DNA of 64,000 nucleotides from Ruminococcus sp. (GCA_017478965.1 JAFVCV010000039.1:62001-126000); one strand, 5' to 3'. Shown: positions 7,912-16,693, counted from the first letter of the stretch. The notes: generated from the letters alone by a model not told the origin. Numbers and translations: made by a program.

Positions 7912-8937
7912 TTGGATATAAAACAGCAGACGGCGGTGCTTTTAACAGGCTTGGCAGCAGGGGCCGTTCTCACCAGGGCCTGTATACCGCCGCTGAGAAA
8001 GATAAGGACAGGCAGATTTGAGGCCTATCTGGGAGACAGGCTGAAAAAGGACGGCTCGGAGCCGAGAATGGGCGGGGCTGTGATATTTGCGGCGATCGTG
8101 CTGGGACTGGCTGTGGGGACCGCTGCCGGGGCTGCGGTAAGGGCCAGAGAAGTCCTCTGTCTTGTGATGTACCTGTTCATGCTGACCGGAGTGGGATTTC
8201 TGGAGGATATCCAGAAGGACACCGGAGGCGGCCCGGGCATGAAGGACGGATACAGGCTTTTTATCAAGCTGGGGGCCAGCGCAGGGTTCTGCGCTGTGAT
8301 GAAGGCTTTCGGACATAGCTGCGGCGTTCTGGTGCTGCCTTTCCGTATGGGGACGGTGGGGCTGGGTGCCGCTGAGATCCCGATAAATGCGGTGCTTATG
8401 ACAGTGCTCATCACCGCCGTGGAGGTCCACGACTGCCAGAGGGGCTATCACGGGACCGGGGTGGACGGACTGTGTCTTACCTCTGTCACGGTGGGTATGC
8501 TGGGGCTGGGTGCCGCAAGCGCCGTGATAAACAGCTCCGATGACAGCGCCCAGCTTTTAGCGCTCAGTACTGCGGCGGCCTGCGGGGCGTTCCTGATATG
8601 GTCCATGGCGCCGTCGAAGATATACCCCGGTCAGTCGGGGAGCCTTTTGCTGGGGGGCGCTCTGGGGGCGGCGATGATACTGTCTTCCATGCACCTGGGG
8701 ACCTTTTTCTGCGCAGCGGCAATGCTTGCAGACGGAGCCTGTGCGGCGGCAGAAAAGCTGGTGTTCATAAAGACGAAAAAGCTGCTTTTAAAGGGAGCCT
8801 CGCTCCATGAGCATCTGAGGGCCTTGGAATGGTCCGAATATAAAATAATAGTCTTGGCAGCCCTTTTGCAGGCGGCCGGGGCCGTAGGGGCCGCAGCGAT
8901 GGCGGTCTATGAGAGCAAACTTTTGATAAACAATTAG
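7912..8937 (+). CDS. Degenerate MraY-like membrane protein in the dcw mraY slot
   Basis: A polytopic protein of 341 aa in the usual place of mraY, between murF and ftsW. Family landmarks are recognisable but eroded. The DGSEPRMGG stretch corresponds to the GTPTMGG motif; LED at 97-99 replaces the LDD pair; HGTGVDGL (180-187) replaces N-x-x-D-G-x-D-G, with Thr182 where the Asp should be; GQSGSLLLGG has Gln241 in place of the metal-binding Asp; and LHEHL (H299, E300, H301) replaces the three-His loop. MraY transfers phospho-MurNAc-pentapeptide to undecaprenyl phosphate; this copy probably cannot. It starts with TTG three bases after the murF stop, so it is translationally coupled. A MraY with intact acidic motifs lies at 62010-63050. 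A structural or regulatory role is an inference. Confidence 0.8.
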   Translation: MDIKQQTAVLLTGLAAGAVLTRACIPPLRKIRTGRFEAYLGDRLKKDGSEPRMGGAVIFAAIVLGLAVGTAAGAAVRAREVLCLVMYLFMLTGVGFLEDIQKDTGGGPGMKDGYRLFIKLGASAGFCAVMKAFGHSCGVLVLPFRMGTVGLGAAEIPINAVLMTVLITAVEVHDCQRGYHGTGVDGLCLTSVTVGMLGLGAASAVINSSDDSAQLLALSTAAACGAFLIWSMAPSKIYPGQSGSLLLGGALGAAMILSSMHLGTFFCAAAMLADGACAAAEKLVFIKTKKLLLKGASLHEHLRALEWSEYKIIVLAALLQAAGAVGAAAMAVYESKLLINN

Positions 8938-8950
8938 GGGGACAGGACTT

Positions 8951-10186
8951 ATGCCCGATACCAAAGGCATTTACCGTGAGCGGGACGGCGGACTGGTCTA
9001 CAACAACCGCATACCGGTCATAAAAAAACAGAACTCAAAGCGCAAAAAGAAAAACTGGAATTTCAGATTTATCACCAGCGGCATCGACAAACCGTTCCTG
9101 ATACTGATACTGGTGCTGCTGGTCTTCGGCATCGTCATGATGTTCTCGGCCTCCTTCGCCTGGGGACTGAGCGACGAGGGCGACGGGTATTTTTATGCCA
9201 GAAAGCAGGTCATCTTTGCCCTGATGGGACTGACGGGTATGCTGCTGGTGTCCTTTCTGGACTATCATTTCTATCAGAACGCATCTATCTGCTACGCATT
9301 CTATATTATCATGTTCATAGTCACGGTCTATGCGGCTCTTTTCGGCTCCTCGACGGCCGATGCGAGCAGATGGATAGACCTGGGCTTTGTTCAGTTCCAG
9401 CCATCGGAGCTGCTGAAGGTCGCCTTTATAATCATTTTTGCTTATATAATGTCGGTGAACTACCGCAAGTTCACTGACTGGCGATACTGCGTGATACCTT
9501 TTATGATAATACTTGGCATCACCGTGGGTGTACTGGTAATGCAGAGACACCTTTCCGCCGTGCTCATAGTGGGCGTCATCGGCGTGAGCATGATGTTTGT
9601 CAGCGGTATGCCGGCAAAGACCTTCTGGAAAGTCATGGCAGTGCTGGCCGTTATGGCTGGCCTGGGACTGCTGGTGCTGAAGGCTATCGGAAAATTCGGC
9701 TATATAGAAGACAGGTTGGTCAGCTGGAGGAACCCGGAATCGGATATCCAGGACACTACCTGGCAGACCTACAACTCTCTGCTGGCTATCGGCTCCGGAG
9801 GATTTTTAGGTCTTGGCTTCGGTGAGTCGAGACAGAAGTTCCTTTATCTGCCCGAAGCACAGAACGACTTCGTTTTCGCCATCATCTGCGAGGAGCTTGG
9901 ATTTGTGGGAGCCGTGGTGGTCATAATACTGTTCGTTATGTTCGTGCTCAGGGGATTTTATATCGCCTCCAATGCCAAGGACAGGTTTGGCATGATGGTG
10001 GCGACGGGCATAACTATCCAGATAGGCATACAGGCATTCCTGAACATAATGGTGGCCTCCAATTCCTTTCCCAACACGGGTATATCCCTGCCATTTTTCA
10101 GCTACGGCGGCACGGCGCTGATAATCCAGCTGGCTGAGATGGGAGTGCTTTTGAATATTTCAAGACAGGGTAATATAAAGAAGTAG
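8951..10186 (+). CDS. ftsW: SEDS peptidoglycan glycosyltransferase FtsW/SpoVE
   Basis: A SEDS-family membrane glycosyltransferase (411 aa, about ten transmembrane helices) that polymerises lipid II together with its class B PBP partner, encoded upstream in this operon. It has a basic cytoplasmic N-terminus of about 45 residues, then MMFSASFAWG at the first helix. The QPSEL motif and the C-terminal NTGISLPFFSYGGTALI signature are typical. FtsW and the sporulation paralogue SpoVE cannot be told apart from sequence alone. ATG at 8951 has a GGGGGACAGG ribosome site and follows the degenerate mraY by 13 bp. Confidence 0.93.
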   Translation: MPDTKGIYRERDGGLVYNNRIPVIKKQNSKRKKKNWNFRFITSGIDKPFLILILVLLVFGIVMMFSASFAWGLSDEGDGYFYARKQVIFALMGLTGMLLVSFLDYHFYQNASICYAFYIIMFIVTVYAALFGSSTADASRWIDLGFVQFQPSELLKVAFIIIFAYIMSVNYRKFTDWRYCVIPFMIILGITVGVLVMQRHLSAVLIVGVIGVSMMFVSGMPAKTFWKVMAVLAVMAGLGLLVLKAIGKFGYIEDRLVSWRNPESDIQDTTWQTYNSLLAIGSGGFLGLGFGESRQKFLYLPEAQNDFVFAIICEELGFVGAVVVIILFVMFVLRGFYIASNAKDRFGMMVATGITIQIGIQAFLNIMVASNSFPNTGISLPFFSYGGTALIIQLAEMGVLLNISRQGNIKK

Positions 10187-10292
10187 TATTTTTAACAAAA
10201 TAAGTGCTATAATAGTATGATAAAAATGGGGCGGAGTGCCCCGTTTGTCAGATCGCAGTCACAAAATGCCAATGATAAGTGAGGTCAAGATC

Positions 10293-11426
10293 ATGCCCAG
10301 AGTTATAATGGCGGGCGGCGGCACCGCAGGACACGTAAATCCTGCCCTGGCCATCGCTGAGATAATCAAGGATAACTATCCCGACAGCGAGTTCTGCTTT
10401 GTGGGGAACCCGGAAAAGCTGGAGGCAAAGCTTGTGCCCAAGGCCGGGTACAGGTTCGAGCCGTTACAGATAGAGGGCTTTCAGAGGAAGATAAACGCAG
10501 AGAATATCAAAAGAAATCTCCATGCCGCCATGTGTCTGGCAAAGTCAGGCAGCAGGTGCAGAAAGATAATAAATGAATTCAGGCCCGACCTGGTCATCGG
10601 CACCGGGGGCTATGTCTCGGGACCTATAGTGCGTGCTGCGGCTAAGATGGGGATAAAGACCGCTGTCCATGAACAGAACGCTTTTGCGGGGGTGACAAAT
10701 AAGCTCCTTTCCAAAAAGGCCGATGTGGTCATGATGACCGTGGGGGAGTCGGAGAAGTATTTCCCGCAGGCTAAGAAGTGCGTGACTACCGGGCTGCCTG
10801 TCAGGGGTATGTTCGGGAGGATCTCGAAGGAAGAGGCCAGGAAGGAACTGGGTATACCTGAGGACGCAACGGTGGTCCTTTCCGCCGGTGGCAGTCTGGG
10901 GGCCAAGGTCCTTAACGAGAACATCGCAAAGCTCTTCAGATGGTATCAGCAGGAAGGAAGACTGGTATACCATATCCATTCCTACGGCACCTATAAGGAC
11001 TATGAGAATTATATAGACGACTGTGAAAAGCAGGGCATAAGGATAAACGGCAACGATCTGCTGAGGGTCAGCAGCTATGTGGATATGCCAAAGGCTATGG
11101 CGGCCTGCGACCTTATCATCACCAGGTGCGGCGCTGCATCTCTGGCGGAGATAGAGGCCATGGGCAGATGCTCCATACTCATCCCCTCGCCCTGGGTAGC
11201 GGAGAACCATCAGTATCATAACGGCATGGTGCTGCAAAACGCCGGTGCGGGCGTGGTCATAGAGGAAAAGGACCTGACCGGTGACAGGTTCATCGAAACG
11301 GTCAGGAGCTTTATAGATGACAAGGAAAAGCTGAGAAAGTGCTCAGAGGCCGCAAGGAGTCTCTATATCACTGATACGCCAAAGAGGATAGCAGAGGCCC
11401 TCAGGCCGCTTATCGGGAACAAGTAA
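10293..11426 (+). CDS. murG: UDP-GlcNAc:lipid I N-acetylglucosaminyltransferase MurG
   Basis: MurG makes lipid II on the inner face of the membrane. The 377-aa GT-B enzyme has the N-terminal GGGTAGHVNPALA loop, the HEQNAFAGVTN motif, the SLGA loop of the second domain and the C-terminal RCGAASLAEIEA donor-binding region. I chose ATG at 10293 because GTGAGGTC lies before it and the product begins exactly at the family start; the frame stays open upstream to 10236. The last dcw gene before it ends at 10186, and a TATAAT at 10208-10213 without a good -35 could add local transcription. Confidence 0.95.
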   Translation: MPRVIMAGGGTAGHVNPALAIAEIIKDNYPDSEFCFVGNPEKLEAKLVPKAGYRFEPLQIEGFQRKINAENIKRNLHAAMCLAKSGSRCRKIINEFRPDLVIGTGGYVSGPIVRAAAKMGIKTAVHEQNAFAGVTNKLLSKKADVVMMTVGESEKYFPQAKKCVTTGLPVRGMFGRISKEEARKELGIPEDATVVLSAGGSLGAKVLNENIAKLFRWYQQEGRLVYHIHSYGTYKDYENYIDDCEKQGIRINGNDLLRVSSYVDMPKAMAACDLIITRCGAASLAEIEAMGRCSILIPSPWVAENHQYHNGMVLQNAGAGVVIEEKDLTGDRFIETVRSFIDDKEKLRKCSEAARSLYITDTPKRIAEALRPLIGNK

Positions 11427-11456
11427 TGACAGTAATAAAGGAGAGAATATCTACCC

Positions 11457-12365
11457 ATGGCAGATAACGATTTCAGGCGCAGGGCATCTATGGATTCCAT
11501 TTCGCTGCCTGATGAGAGCAAGATAAACCAGCTGAACAAGCGCAAGCCCGGGGTGGGCGTCAACGCAATGGCGGACCAGATCTTCGACGGTCATAGGTTC
11601 AATAAGCCGGGGAATTTCGATGCAGTGGGAAGGTTCCACGAAAAGCTGGAGGAGAAAAAGCCCAGGGAAAACCCTGAGGACGCCTTTATCCCCAAGCCGG
11701 ATCCCACGAAAAAGGCCCCTGACCATCTCCACAAGGGCGTAAAGGTAGGCACAGCCTATGTGGAGAGGAAAAGGGTGTTCATCTGGATAGGGTTCTTTAT
11801 CGCTCTGATAATTGCGGCACTGCTGTTTTTGCCTCCGGTCATGAGCAGCAAGGCAGAGGATACCAGGGTCCTTTATGACAGGAACGTTTTCGCAAGCAAG
11901 GGCATGACCGAGTTCAAGTCCTATGCTTTAGCCAACTATTCTGTCTATAACGAGAACGCTTTTCTGTCCGAGAAGAATGAGAACTACAGGGTCATAGAGC
12001 TGAGCGTGCATATGCAGAACTCTTCGCCCTTTGAGACTAAGATACCGCAGTATAAGGTATTCAAATGCCCCGAGAAGTACCGCAGCAGGATATGCTATGT
12101 GACCTCGGCCAATACTGCGGAGGACGCCGACGGGACCACCAGGGTCATCGGGGACACGGTGCCGGGATTCGCCGGGGCGGATATCAAGATAGAGATAATG
12201 GTGAATGTGACAGATATGACGGACGAGGAGCTTGATAAGTGCATAACCGGGCTGGTGCTCTGCACCGACGACGCACAGAAGAAGATAGCTCCTAAGAAGT
12301 ATATACACTGTCTTCCGGGACTGCTGTTCATCTCAAATAATGTCAGCGTTTCCCTTGACCCCTAG
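11457..12365 (+). CDS. Unknown single-pass membrane protein within the dcw cluster
   Basis: I do not recognise this 302-aa protein. It has a charged, Pro- and Lys-rich cytoplasmic N-terminus of about 105 residues, one transmembrane helix (about 107-127), and an extracytoplasmic domain of about 175 residues that looks beta-rich and contains several Cys. The topology, short cytoplasmic region plus one helix plus outside domain, resembles divisome proteins, and it sits between murG and murA. A role in septal wall synthesis is inferred from place only. AAAGGAGAG precedes the ATG. Confidence 0.75.
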   Translation: MADNDFRRRASMDSISLPDESKINQLNKRKPGVGVNAMADQIFDGHRFNKPGNFDAVGRFHEKLEEKKPRENPEDAFIPKPDPTKKAPDHLHKGVKVGTAYVERKRVFIWIGFFIALIIAALLFLPPVMSSKAEDTRVLYDRNVFASKGMTEFKSYALANYSVYNENAFLSEKNENYRVIELSVHMQNSSPFETKIPQYKVFKCPEKYRSRICYVTSANTAEDADGTTRVIGDTVPGFAGADIKIEIMVNVTDMTDEELDKCITGLVLCTDDAQKKIAPKKYIHCLPGLLFISNNVSVSLDP

Positions 12366-12501
12366 GGGAAAGCATACGAACCTAAAAATGAGTCTGTGCA
12401 TAAGATATGTGTAGAAAAGAGCGTTTTTTTCACCGGCCCGGAATGTACGGCCACGGAGAAAGACGGACTTTGATCGTACTTATCCAGAAGGAGAGATACT
12501 T

Positions 12502-13773
12502 ATGCAAAGGCTTATCATAAACGGGGGAAAAAAGCTGTGCGGAGAGATACGGATACAGGGTGCTAAAAACAGCGCCCTGCCCCTGCTGGCAGGGACTCTG
12601 CTGGTCGGTAAGGGCAGCTGCGAGATAAAAAACGTGCCGGGACTGTCGGACGTTTATTCCGCCTGTAGGATACTCAACAGCCTTGGATGCCGGTGCCGGT
12701 GGGAAAAGGGCACCGTCAGGGCCGACGGTACGGAGCTTGGGGGCTTCGAGGTCAGGGAGGAGCTTATGAGGACCATGCGGGGCTCCATAGTTTTTATGGG
12801 TCCCCTGCTGGGGAGACTCAGACGGTGCAGGCTCACCTTTCCCGGAGGTTGTCCCCTGGGTTCAAGGCCGATCGACCTGCATCTTTCGGCGCTGCGAAAA
12901 ATGGGCGTCTCCATCAGAGAGGAGCACGGGGTCCTGGACTGCTCGTGTCCCGGAGGACTGAAAGGGGCCGATATCAGTCTGTCCTTTCCTTCGGTGGGAG
13001 CTACGGAGAACATAATGCTCTCTGCTGTCTTGGCAGAGGGGGAAACGGTCATAAGAAACGCTGCAAGGGAGCCGGAGATAGAGGACCTGGCGGGGTTTTT
13101 GAACCTCTGCGGGGCCGATGTGAGCGGCGCCGGCAGCGGTACCGTTCATATAAAAGGCGTAAAAGAGCTTTGCGGGTGTACCTATGAGGTCATGCCTGAC
13201 AGGATAGCGGCGGCTACCTATATGGCGGCAGCGGCGGTAACGGGGGGAGAGCTGGCCCTGAGACAGATCAGGTGCGGGGACCTCAGAGCCGTGATAAATG
13301 TATTCGAGCAGATGGGCTGCGATATCTACTGCCAGGGCGGCGAGGGAGAGGGCGGGACCCTTTTCATAAGCGGCAAAAAGCCCCTGAAAGCAGTGGAGCC
13401 GGTGAGGACCATGCCCTATCCGGGCTTTCCTACAGACGCACAGGCCATTGTCATGGCGGCGCTGACCTTAGCGGAAGGCAGCAGCATGATAATAGAGAAT
13501 ATTTTTGAGAACCGCTATCTCCATGTGGACGAACTGGTCAGAATGGGCGCAGATATCAGGGCAGAGGGCAAGGTAGCGGTGATAAAGGGAGTAAAGGAGC
13601 TTTACGGTGCTAAGGTAAGGGCGGCGGACCTGAGAGGGGGCGCAGCCCTGGCGGTGGCCGCACTGGCCGCCGAGGGCACCACCGAGATAGAGGGCCTTCA
13701 CCTCATCGACAGAGGTTATGAAGAATTCGAGAAAAAACTCTCAGCAGTGGGCGCAGATATAGTCAGGGAGTGA
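12502..13773 (+). CDS. murA: UDP-GlcNAc 1-carboxyvinyltransferase MurA
   Basis: MurA transfers enolpyruvate from PEP to UDP-GlcNAc, the first committed step of peptidoglycan synthesis. The 423-aa protein has the substrate-binding K22-N23 pair in GAKNSALPLL and the active-site loop GGCPLGSRPIDLH, with Cys117, the residue alkylated by fosfomycin. The full length matches the family. AAGGAGAG precedes the ATG. The 136-bp gap to the preceding gene shows nothing I can name. Many Firmicutes carry two MurA paralogues; only one is in this window. Confidence 0.95.
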   Translation: MQRLIINGGKKLCGEIRIQGAKNSALPLLAGTLLVGKGSCEIKNVPGLSDVYSACRILNSLGCRCRWEKGTVRADGTELGGFEVREELMRTMRGSIVFMGPLLGRLRRCRLTFPGGCPLGSRPIDLHLSALRKMGVSIREEHGVLDCSCPGGLKGADISLSFPSVGATENIMLSAVLAEGETVIRNAAREPEIEDLAGFLNLCGADVSGAGSGTVHIKGVKELCGCTYEVMPDRIAAATYMAAAAVTGGELALRQIRCGDLRAVINVFEQMGCDIYCQGGEGEGGTLFISGKKPLKAVEPVRTMPYPGFPTDAQAIVMAALTLAEGSSMIIENIFENRYLHVDELVRMGADIRAEGKVAVIKGVKELYGAKVRAADLRGGAALAVAALAAEGTTEIEGLHLIDRGYEEFEKKLSAVGADIVRE

Positions 13774-13830
13774 ATGATGGCTCCGGCAGACCCGAAAAGC
13801 ACACTGTAAAAAGTCTTTGAAACGGGACTA

Positions 13831-13879
13831 GGGCGGGAAAAGCCCGCCCAGCCCTTGACCCGATGCGCAGTACCGGGTC
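13831..13879 (+). other. Two GC-rich hairpins between murA and ftsQ
   Basis: A perfect 7-bp GC stem (13831-13837 with 13843-13849) and a second 6-bp stem (13857-13862 with 13874-13879) lie in the murA-ftsQ gap. Neither has a T-tract, so they are not classical terminators. They may protect or process the transcript or slow translation into ftsQ. Confidence 0.35.
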
Positions 13880-13915
13880 TTGCCAGGAACAGAAAAAACA
13901 GGAAGGAAGAAGAAA

Positions 13916-15088
13916 ATGAGCGGGACGACTAAGGGCAGGCCGGGAGCTAAGAAAAGGCCGAATATCAGGGTCTTTTATGCACTGGCAGCTGTGATAGCCG
14001 CTATGATAGTGCTGATACTGTGTATGACAGTGTTTTTCAATATCACAGAGGTAAGGGTCGAGGGAGTCAGCGTGTACAAAAAGGACCAGATCGTCAATAT
14101 CGGCGGCATCGTCAAAGAAATGAATCTGGTAAGGACTGACGTCCATAAGGCGGAGCAGCGGCTGAAAGATAACCTGGTCTATATAGACGACGTGACTGTT
14201 AAGAAGTCTTACCCCTCGTCAGTGGTCATAAGCTGCAAGGAAGCCGTCAAAGCGGCGGATATCAGCTATGATGACGGATACTATGTGCTTTCTGAGAGCG
14301 GAAGGATATTGGAGTCGGCCAACCCGGAGCCTACTGGAGGGATACTTGTAATAGAGGGCTTTTCATTCTATCAGGGGGCCGACATCGAGGAAAAGATGAA
14401 GTACGAGATGACCGAGAAGGAAGCGGAGGAGTTCCGCAAGAGCTTCAGACAGCCGGGGAATGAGCTGCAAAGCGAGGACGGTTACAGCCATAAGATAGTC
14501 ACCGACCTGCTCAGTGAGCTGAGAGAGCAGGGGTATAAGAACGTCGTTGATATCAACATCGGGTCGAGAGCAGACATAAGGATAAATATTGACGACAGGA
14601 TAGAGATAAAGATGGGCAGCTCAGCGGATATCGAGTATAAGCTCAGCTATTTCAGAGCCGTTATGGGGTCCCTGGCGGAGGACTATGAGGGGACACTTAT
14701 CTATAACGGCGCAGAGAGCGGCGTTTCGGCTATCCCTAAGGACAAGAACTATGACAGGCCCAGGCTTTCCAATGACAGCAGGAACAGCTCCGGCGCCGAC
14801 AGCTCCTCAGCGGAAGATCTCATCGGAGAGCAGGGAACTGACAGCCAGGAGAGCCTGCCCGCAAGCACCGAGCCTGATGACGGCGGCGGACAGTACTACT
14901 ACGATCCGGGCTATGATCCGGGCTATACGGACCCAGGCTATTATGACCCCGGTTATTATGAACCGGGATATTATGACCCGAATTACAATGACCCGGGATA
15001 TTACGACGGATATGACCAGGGCGGTCAGTGGGACCAGGGCGGCGGTTATCAGGATTATCAGAGCTGGGACAATAATTATGGATGGTAG
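13916..15088 (+). CDS. ftsQ: FtsQ/DivIB divisome protein with repetitive Tyr-rich tail
   Basis: A bitopic division protein of 390 aa: basic cytoplasmic N-terminus, one transmembrane helix (about 20-42), then a POTRA domain (FFNITEVRVEGV onward) and a beta domain. With FtsL and FtsB it scaffolds the septal synthase. The last 90 or so residues are unusual: a Ser/Asp/Glu-rich linker is followed by DPGYY-type repeats and a Gln/Trp/Tyr-rich end. This segment would lie outside the membrane. ATG at 13916 was chosen for the AGGAAGGAAG before it; the frame stays open upstream. It is followed by the ftsZ promoter. Confidence 0.88.
   Translation: MSGTTKGRPGAKKRPNIRVFYALAAVIAAMIVLILCMTVFFNITEVRVEGVSVYKKDQIVNIGGIVKEMNLVRTDVHKAEQRLKDNLVYIDDVTVKKSYPSSVVISCKEAVKAADISYDDGYYVLSESGRILESANPEPTGGILVIEGFSFYQGADIEEKMKYEMTEKEAEEFRKSFRQPGNELQSEDGYSHKIVTDLLSELREQGYKNVVDINIGSRADIRINIDDRIEIKMGSSADIEYKLSYFRAVMGSLAEDYEGTLIYNGAESGVSAIPKDKNYDRPRLSNDSRNSSGADSSSAEDLIGEQGTDSQESLPASTEPDDGGGQYYYDPGYDPGYTDPGYYDPGYYEPGYYDPNYNDPGYYDGYDQGGQWDQGGGYQDYQSWDNNYGW
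14894..15003 (+). repeat. DPGYY-type repeat in the ftsQ tail
   Basis: In-frame tandem units of four to five codons (DPGY, DPGYY, EPGYY, DPNYN) occur about eight times. Codon choice varies between units, for example GATCCGGGC versus GACCCGGGA. The repeat therefore seems kept at protein level rather than being a recent DNA slippage product. Confidence 0.8.
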
Positions 15089-15139
15089 ACCTATTCACAA
15101 AAAATTAATTGTCAGAATTTAAAAATAATCGCAAAATCC

Positions 15140-15168
15140 TTTACAATTCGAGGAAATTGTGATATCAT
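15140..15168 (+). promoter_or_regulatory. Sigma-A promoter of ftsZ
   Basis: TTTACA at 15140-15145 and TATCAT at 15163-15168 are separated by 17 bp, about 90 bp upstream of ftsZ, in an AT-rich gap. It would allow ftsZ expression independent of the dcw operon. Confidence 0.6.
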
Positions 15169-15257
15169 ATTAATGTATCTAATTATTCTGCGACAGCAGC
15201 GAGATATTGGAGAAAGTAAGGACGCAGGATATGTAAAATTTTCAGGAGGATGTTACT

Positions 15258-16412
15258 ATGAGTTACGAATTTGTTGAAGAGCCTGTCAAAGGCGCACGCA
15301 TCAAGGTGATCGGCGTCGGCGGCGGCGGCGGAAATGCTCTGAACGGCATCACACAGACCGGTATCCAGGGCAATGTTGAATACATAGCAATAAATACAGA
15401 CGCACAGGCGCTGGGCAAATCTCAGGCCGATGTCAAGATACAGATAGGCGCAAAGCTGACCCATGGCCTTGGCGCAGGGGCAAAGCCTGAGGTAGGCGAA
15501 GCCTCCGCAAACGAGAACAGGGACGAGATCGCTGACGCTATCAAGGACTCTGATATGGTGTTTATCACCGCAGGTATGGGCGGCGGGACCGGTACGGGTG
15601 CGGCTCCTATCGTGGCTGAGATCGCTCAGGACCTTGAAAAGCTCACCATAGGCGTAGTTACCAAGCCCTTCAAGTTCGAGGGCGCAAAGAAGATGGCAAG
15701 GGCAGAGGCAGGTATCGCAGAGCTGGTAAAGCACGTTGACGCTCTGATCGTTATACCTAACCAGAACCTTATCACCAGCGATATGAGACTGACCATGAAG
15801 CAGTCCTATCAGATCGCAGATGAGGTGCTGAAGACCGATGTTATCGCAATTGCAGAGATAATCACAAGACATGATGAGATAAATGTTGACTTTGCCGACG
15901 TTACCACTATACTCAAGGGTGCAGGCAGAGCTCATATCGCGATCGGCCACGGCGAGGGCAAGGATAAGGTGCAGGATATCGTCAACCAGGTCATCGCTTC
16001 CAAGATACTGGAGACCTCCATCGAGGGCGCAAGGAGACTTATCGTCAACGTTACCATGTCCGAGGATCTTCTCATCAGCGATATGGACGAGCTTACTGCT
16101 GCTATCGCAGATGCTGCTGACGACGGCGCAGAGATAATCTTTGGCAACGGCACCAATCCTGATGCTAAGGACAGCATGGACGTTACCGTTATTGCTGCGG
16201 ATTATGCAGAGGGCAGCTTCGGTGGATATGACGAGCCTGAGCAGCAGGCACAGGGCGCTAATAATTCTTTTAGTTCAGGCGGCGCTTTCAATTTCCAGAA
16301 GACAGCTGAGGATAAGAAGGCTGATGCAGAGGCTATGTACAAGGCCGGCGTCAAGGCCGCTGACAACAACGGTTTTTACGATGACATCTTCAATGTGCTG
16401 AAGAATAAGTAA
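15258..16412 (+). CDS. ftsZ: Cell division GTPase FtsZ
   Basis: FtsZ polymerises into the cytokinetic ring. The 384-aa protein has the GTP-binding GGGTGTG signature at residues 108-114, the NTDAQAL loop and the NVDFADV T7 loop carrying the catalytic Asp. The start is strongly marked by AGGAGG before the ATG. The body after residue 290 and the C-terminus are less standard: the usual DIPxFLR peptide that binds FtsA, SepF or ZapA is replaced by YDDIFNVLKNK. Neither ftsA nor sepF lies nearby. The gene ends in a terminator. Confidence 0.97.
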   Translation: MSYEFVEEPVKGARIKVIGVGGGGGNALNGITQTGIQGNVEYIAINTDAQALGKSQADVKIQIGAKLTHGLGAGAKPEVGEASANENRDEIADAIKDSDMVFITAGMGGGTGTGAAPIVAEIAQDLEKLTIGVVTKPFKFEGAKKMARAEAGIAELVKHVDALIVIPNQNLITSDMRLTMKQSYQIADEVLKTDVIAIAEIITRHDEINVDFADVTTILKGAGRAHIAIGHGEGKDKVQDIVNQVIASKILETSIEGARRLIVNVTMSEDLLISDMDELTAAIADAADDGAEIIFGNGTNPDAKDSMDVTVIAADYAEGSFGGYDEPEQQAQGANNSFSSGGAFNFQKTAEDKKADAEAMYKAGVKAADNNGFYDDIFNVLKNK

Positions 16413-16436
16413 AAGGCTGAAAATAACGACTTTAAC

Positions 16437-16470
16437 AAAGGCGAAACGAAAAAGCGTTCGCCTTTGTATT
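16437..16470 (+). terminator. Terminator after ftsZ
   Basis: A 9-bp stem AAAGGCGAA with TTCGCCTTT (16437-16445 with 16457-16465), extended by inner CG pairs, is followed by a T-containing tail. Confidence 0.7.
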
Positions 16471-16561
16471 ATAAATACCGGTTCAGAAAATCGCAACAGG
16501 TTCAGTAAAGTGAAATATTATCTGAACTTCACCGAAGTTTTGAGAAATTTTGAAAAAACAC

Positions 16562-16590
16562 TTGCAATTTTTGCAGGTATTTGTTATAAT
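16562..16590 (+). promoter_or_regulatory. Distal sigma-A promoter upstream of divIVA
   Basis: TTGCAA (16562-16567), a 17-bp spacer and a perfect TATAAT (16585-16590). It lies 180 bp upstream of divIVA and 132 bp upstream of a second promoter. The transcript would cover a 16-codon frame. Confidence 0.6.
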
Positions 16591-16611
16591 ATAGTTGTGG
16601 AGTAGGGAGAA

Positions 16612-16662
16612 ATGGCTGCAATCAGCATTTTGCCCAAATTATTATATTATAATTGTACGTAA
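16612..16662 (+). CDS. Possible 16-aa leader peptide
   Basis: ATG at 16612 follows AGGGAGA and is about 20 nt after the distal promoter; the frame ends in TAA at 16660-16662. The peptide is hydrophobic with no recognised motif. Support is only promoter plus ribosome site, so this may be chance. Confidence 0.15.
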   Translation: MAAISILPKLLYYNCT

Positions 16663-16693
16663 TAATGAATTTTTTTAAAAATAACTAAATCAG

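Noticed and set aside
10208-10213. TATAAT upstream of murG as a promoter
   Set aside because: No acceptable -35 box at 16-18 bp; left out as a feature.
14894-15003. Regularly repeated short units suggesting a CRISPR-like array
   Set aside because: The units are in-frame codons of ftsQ without spacers; it is a protein repeat.
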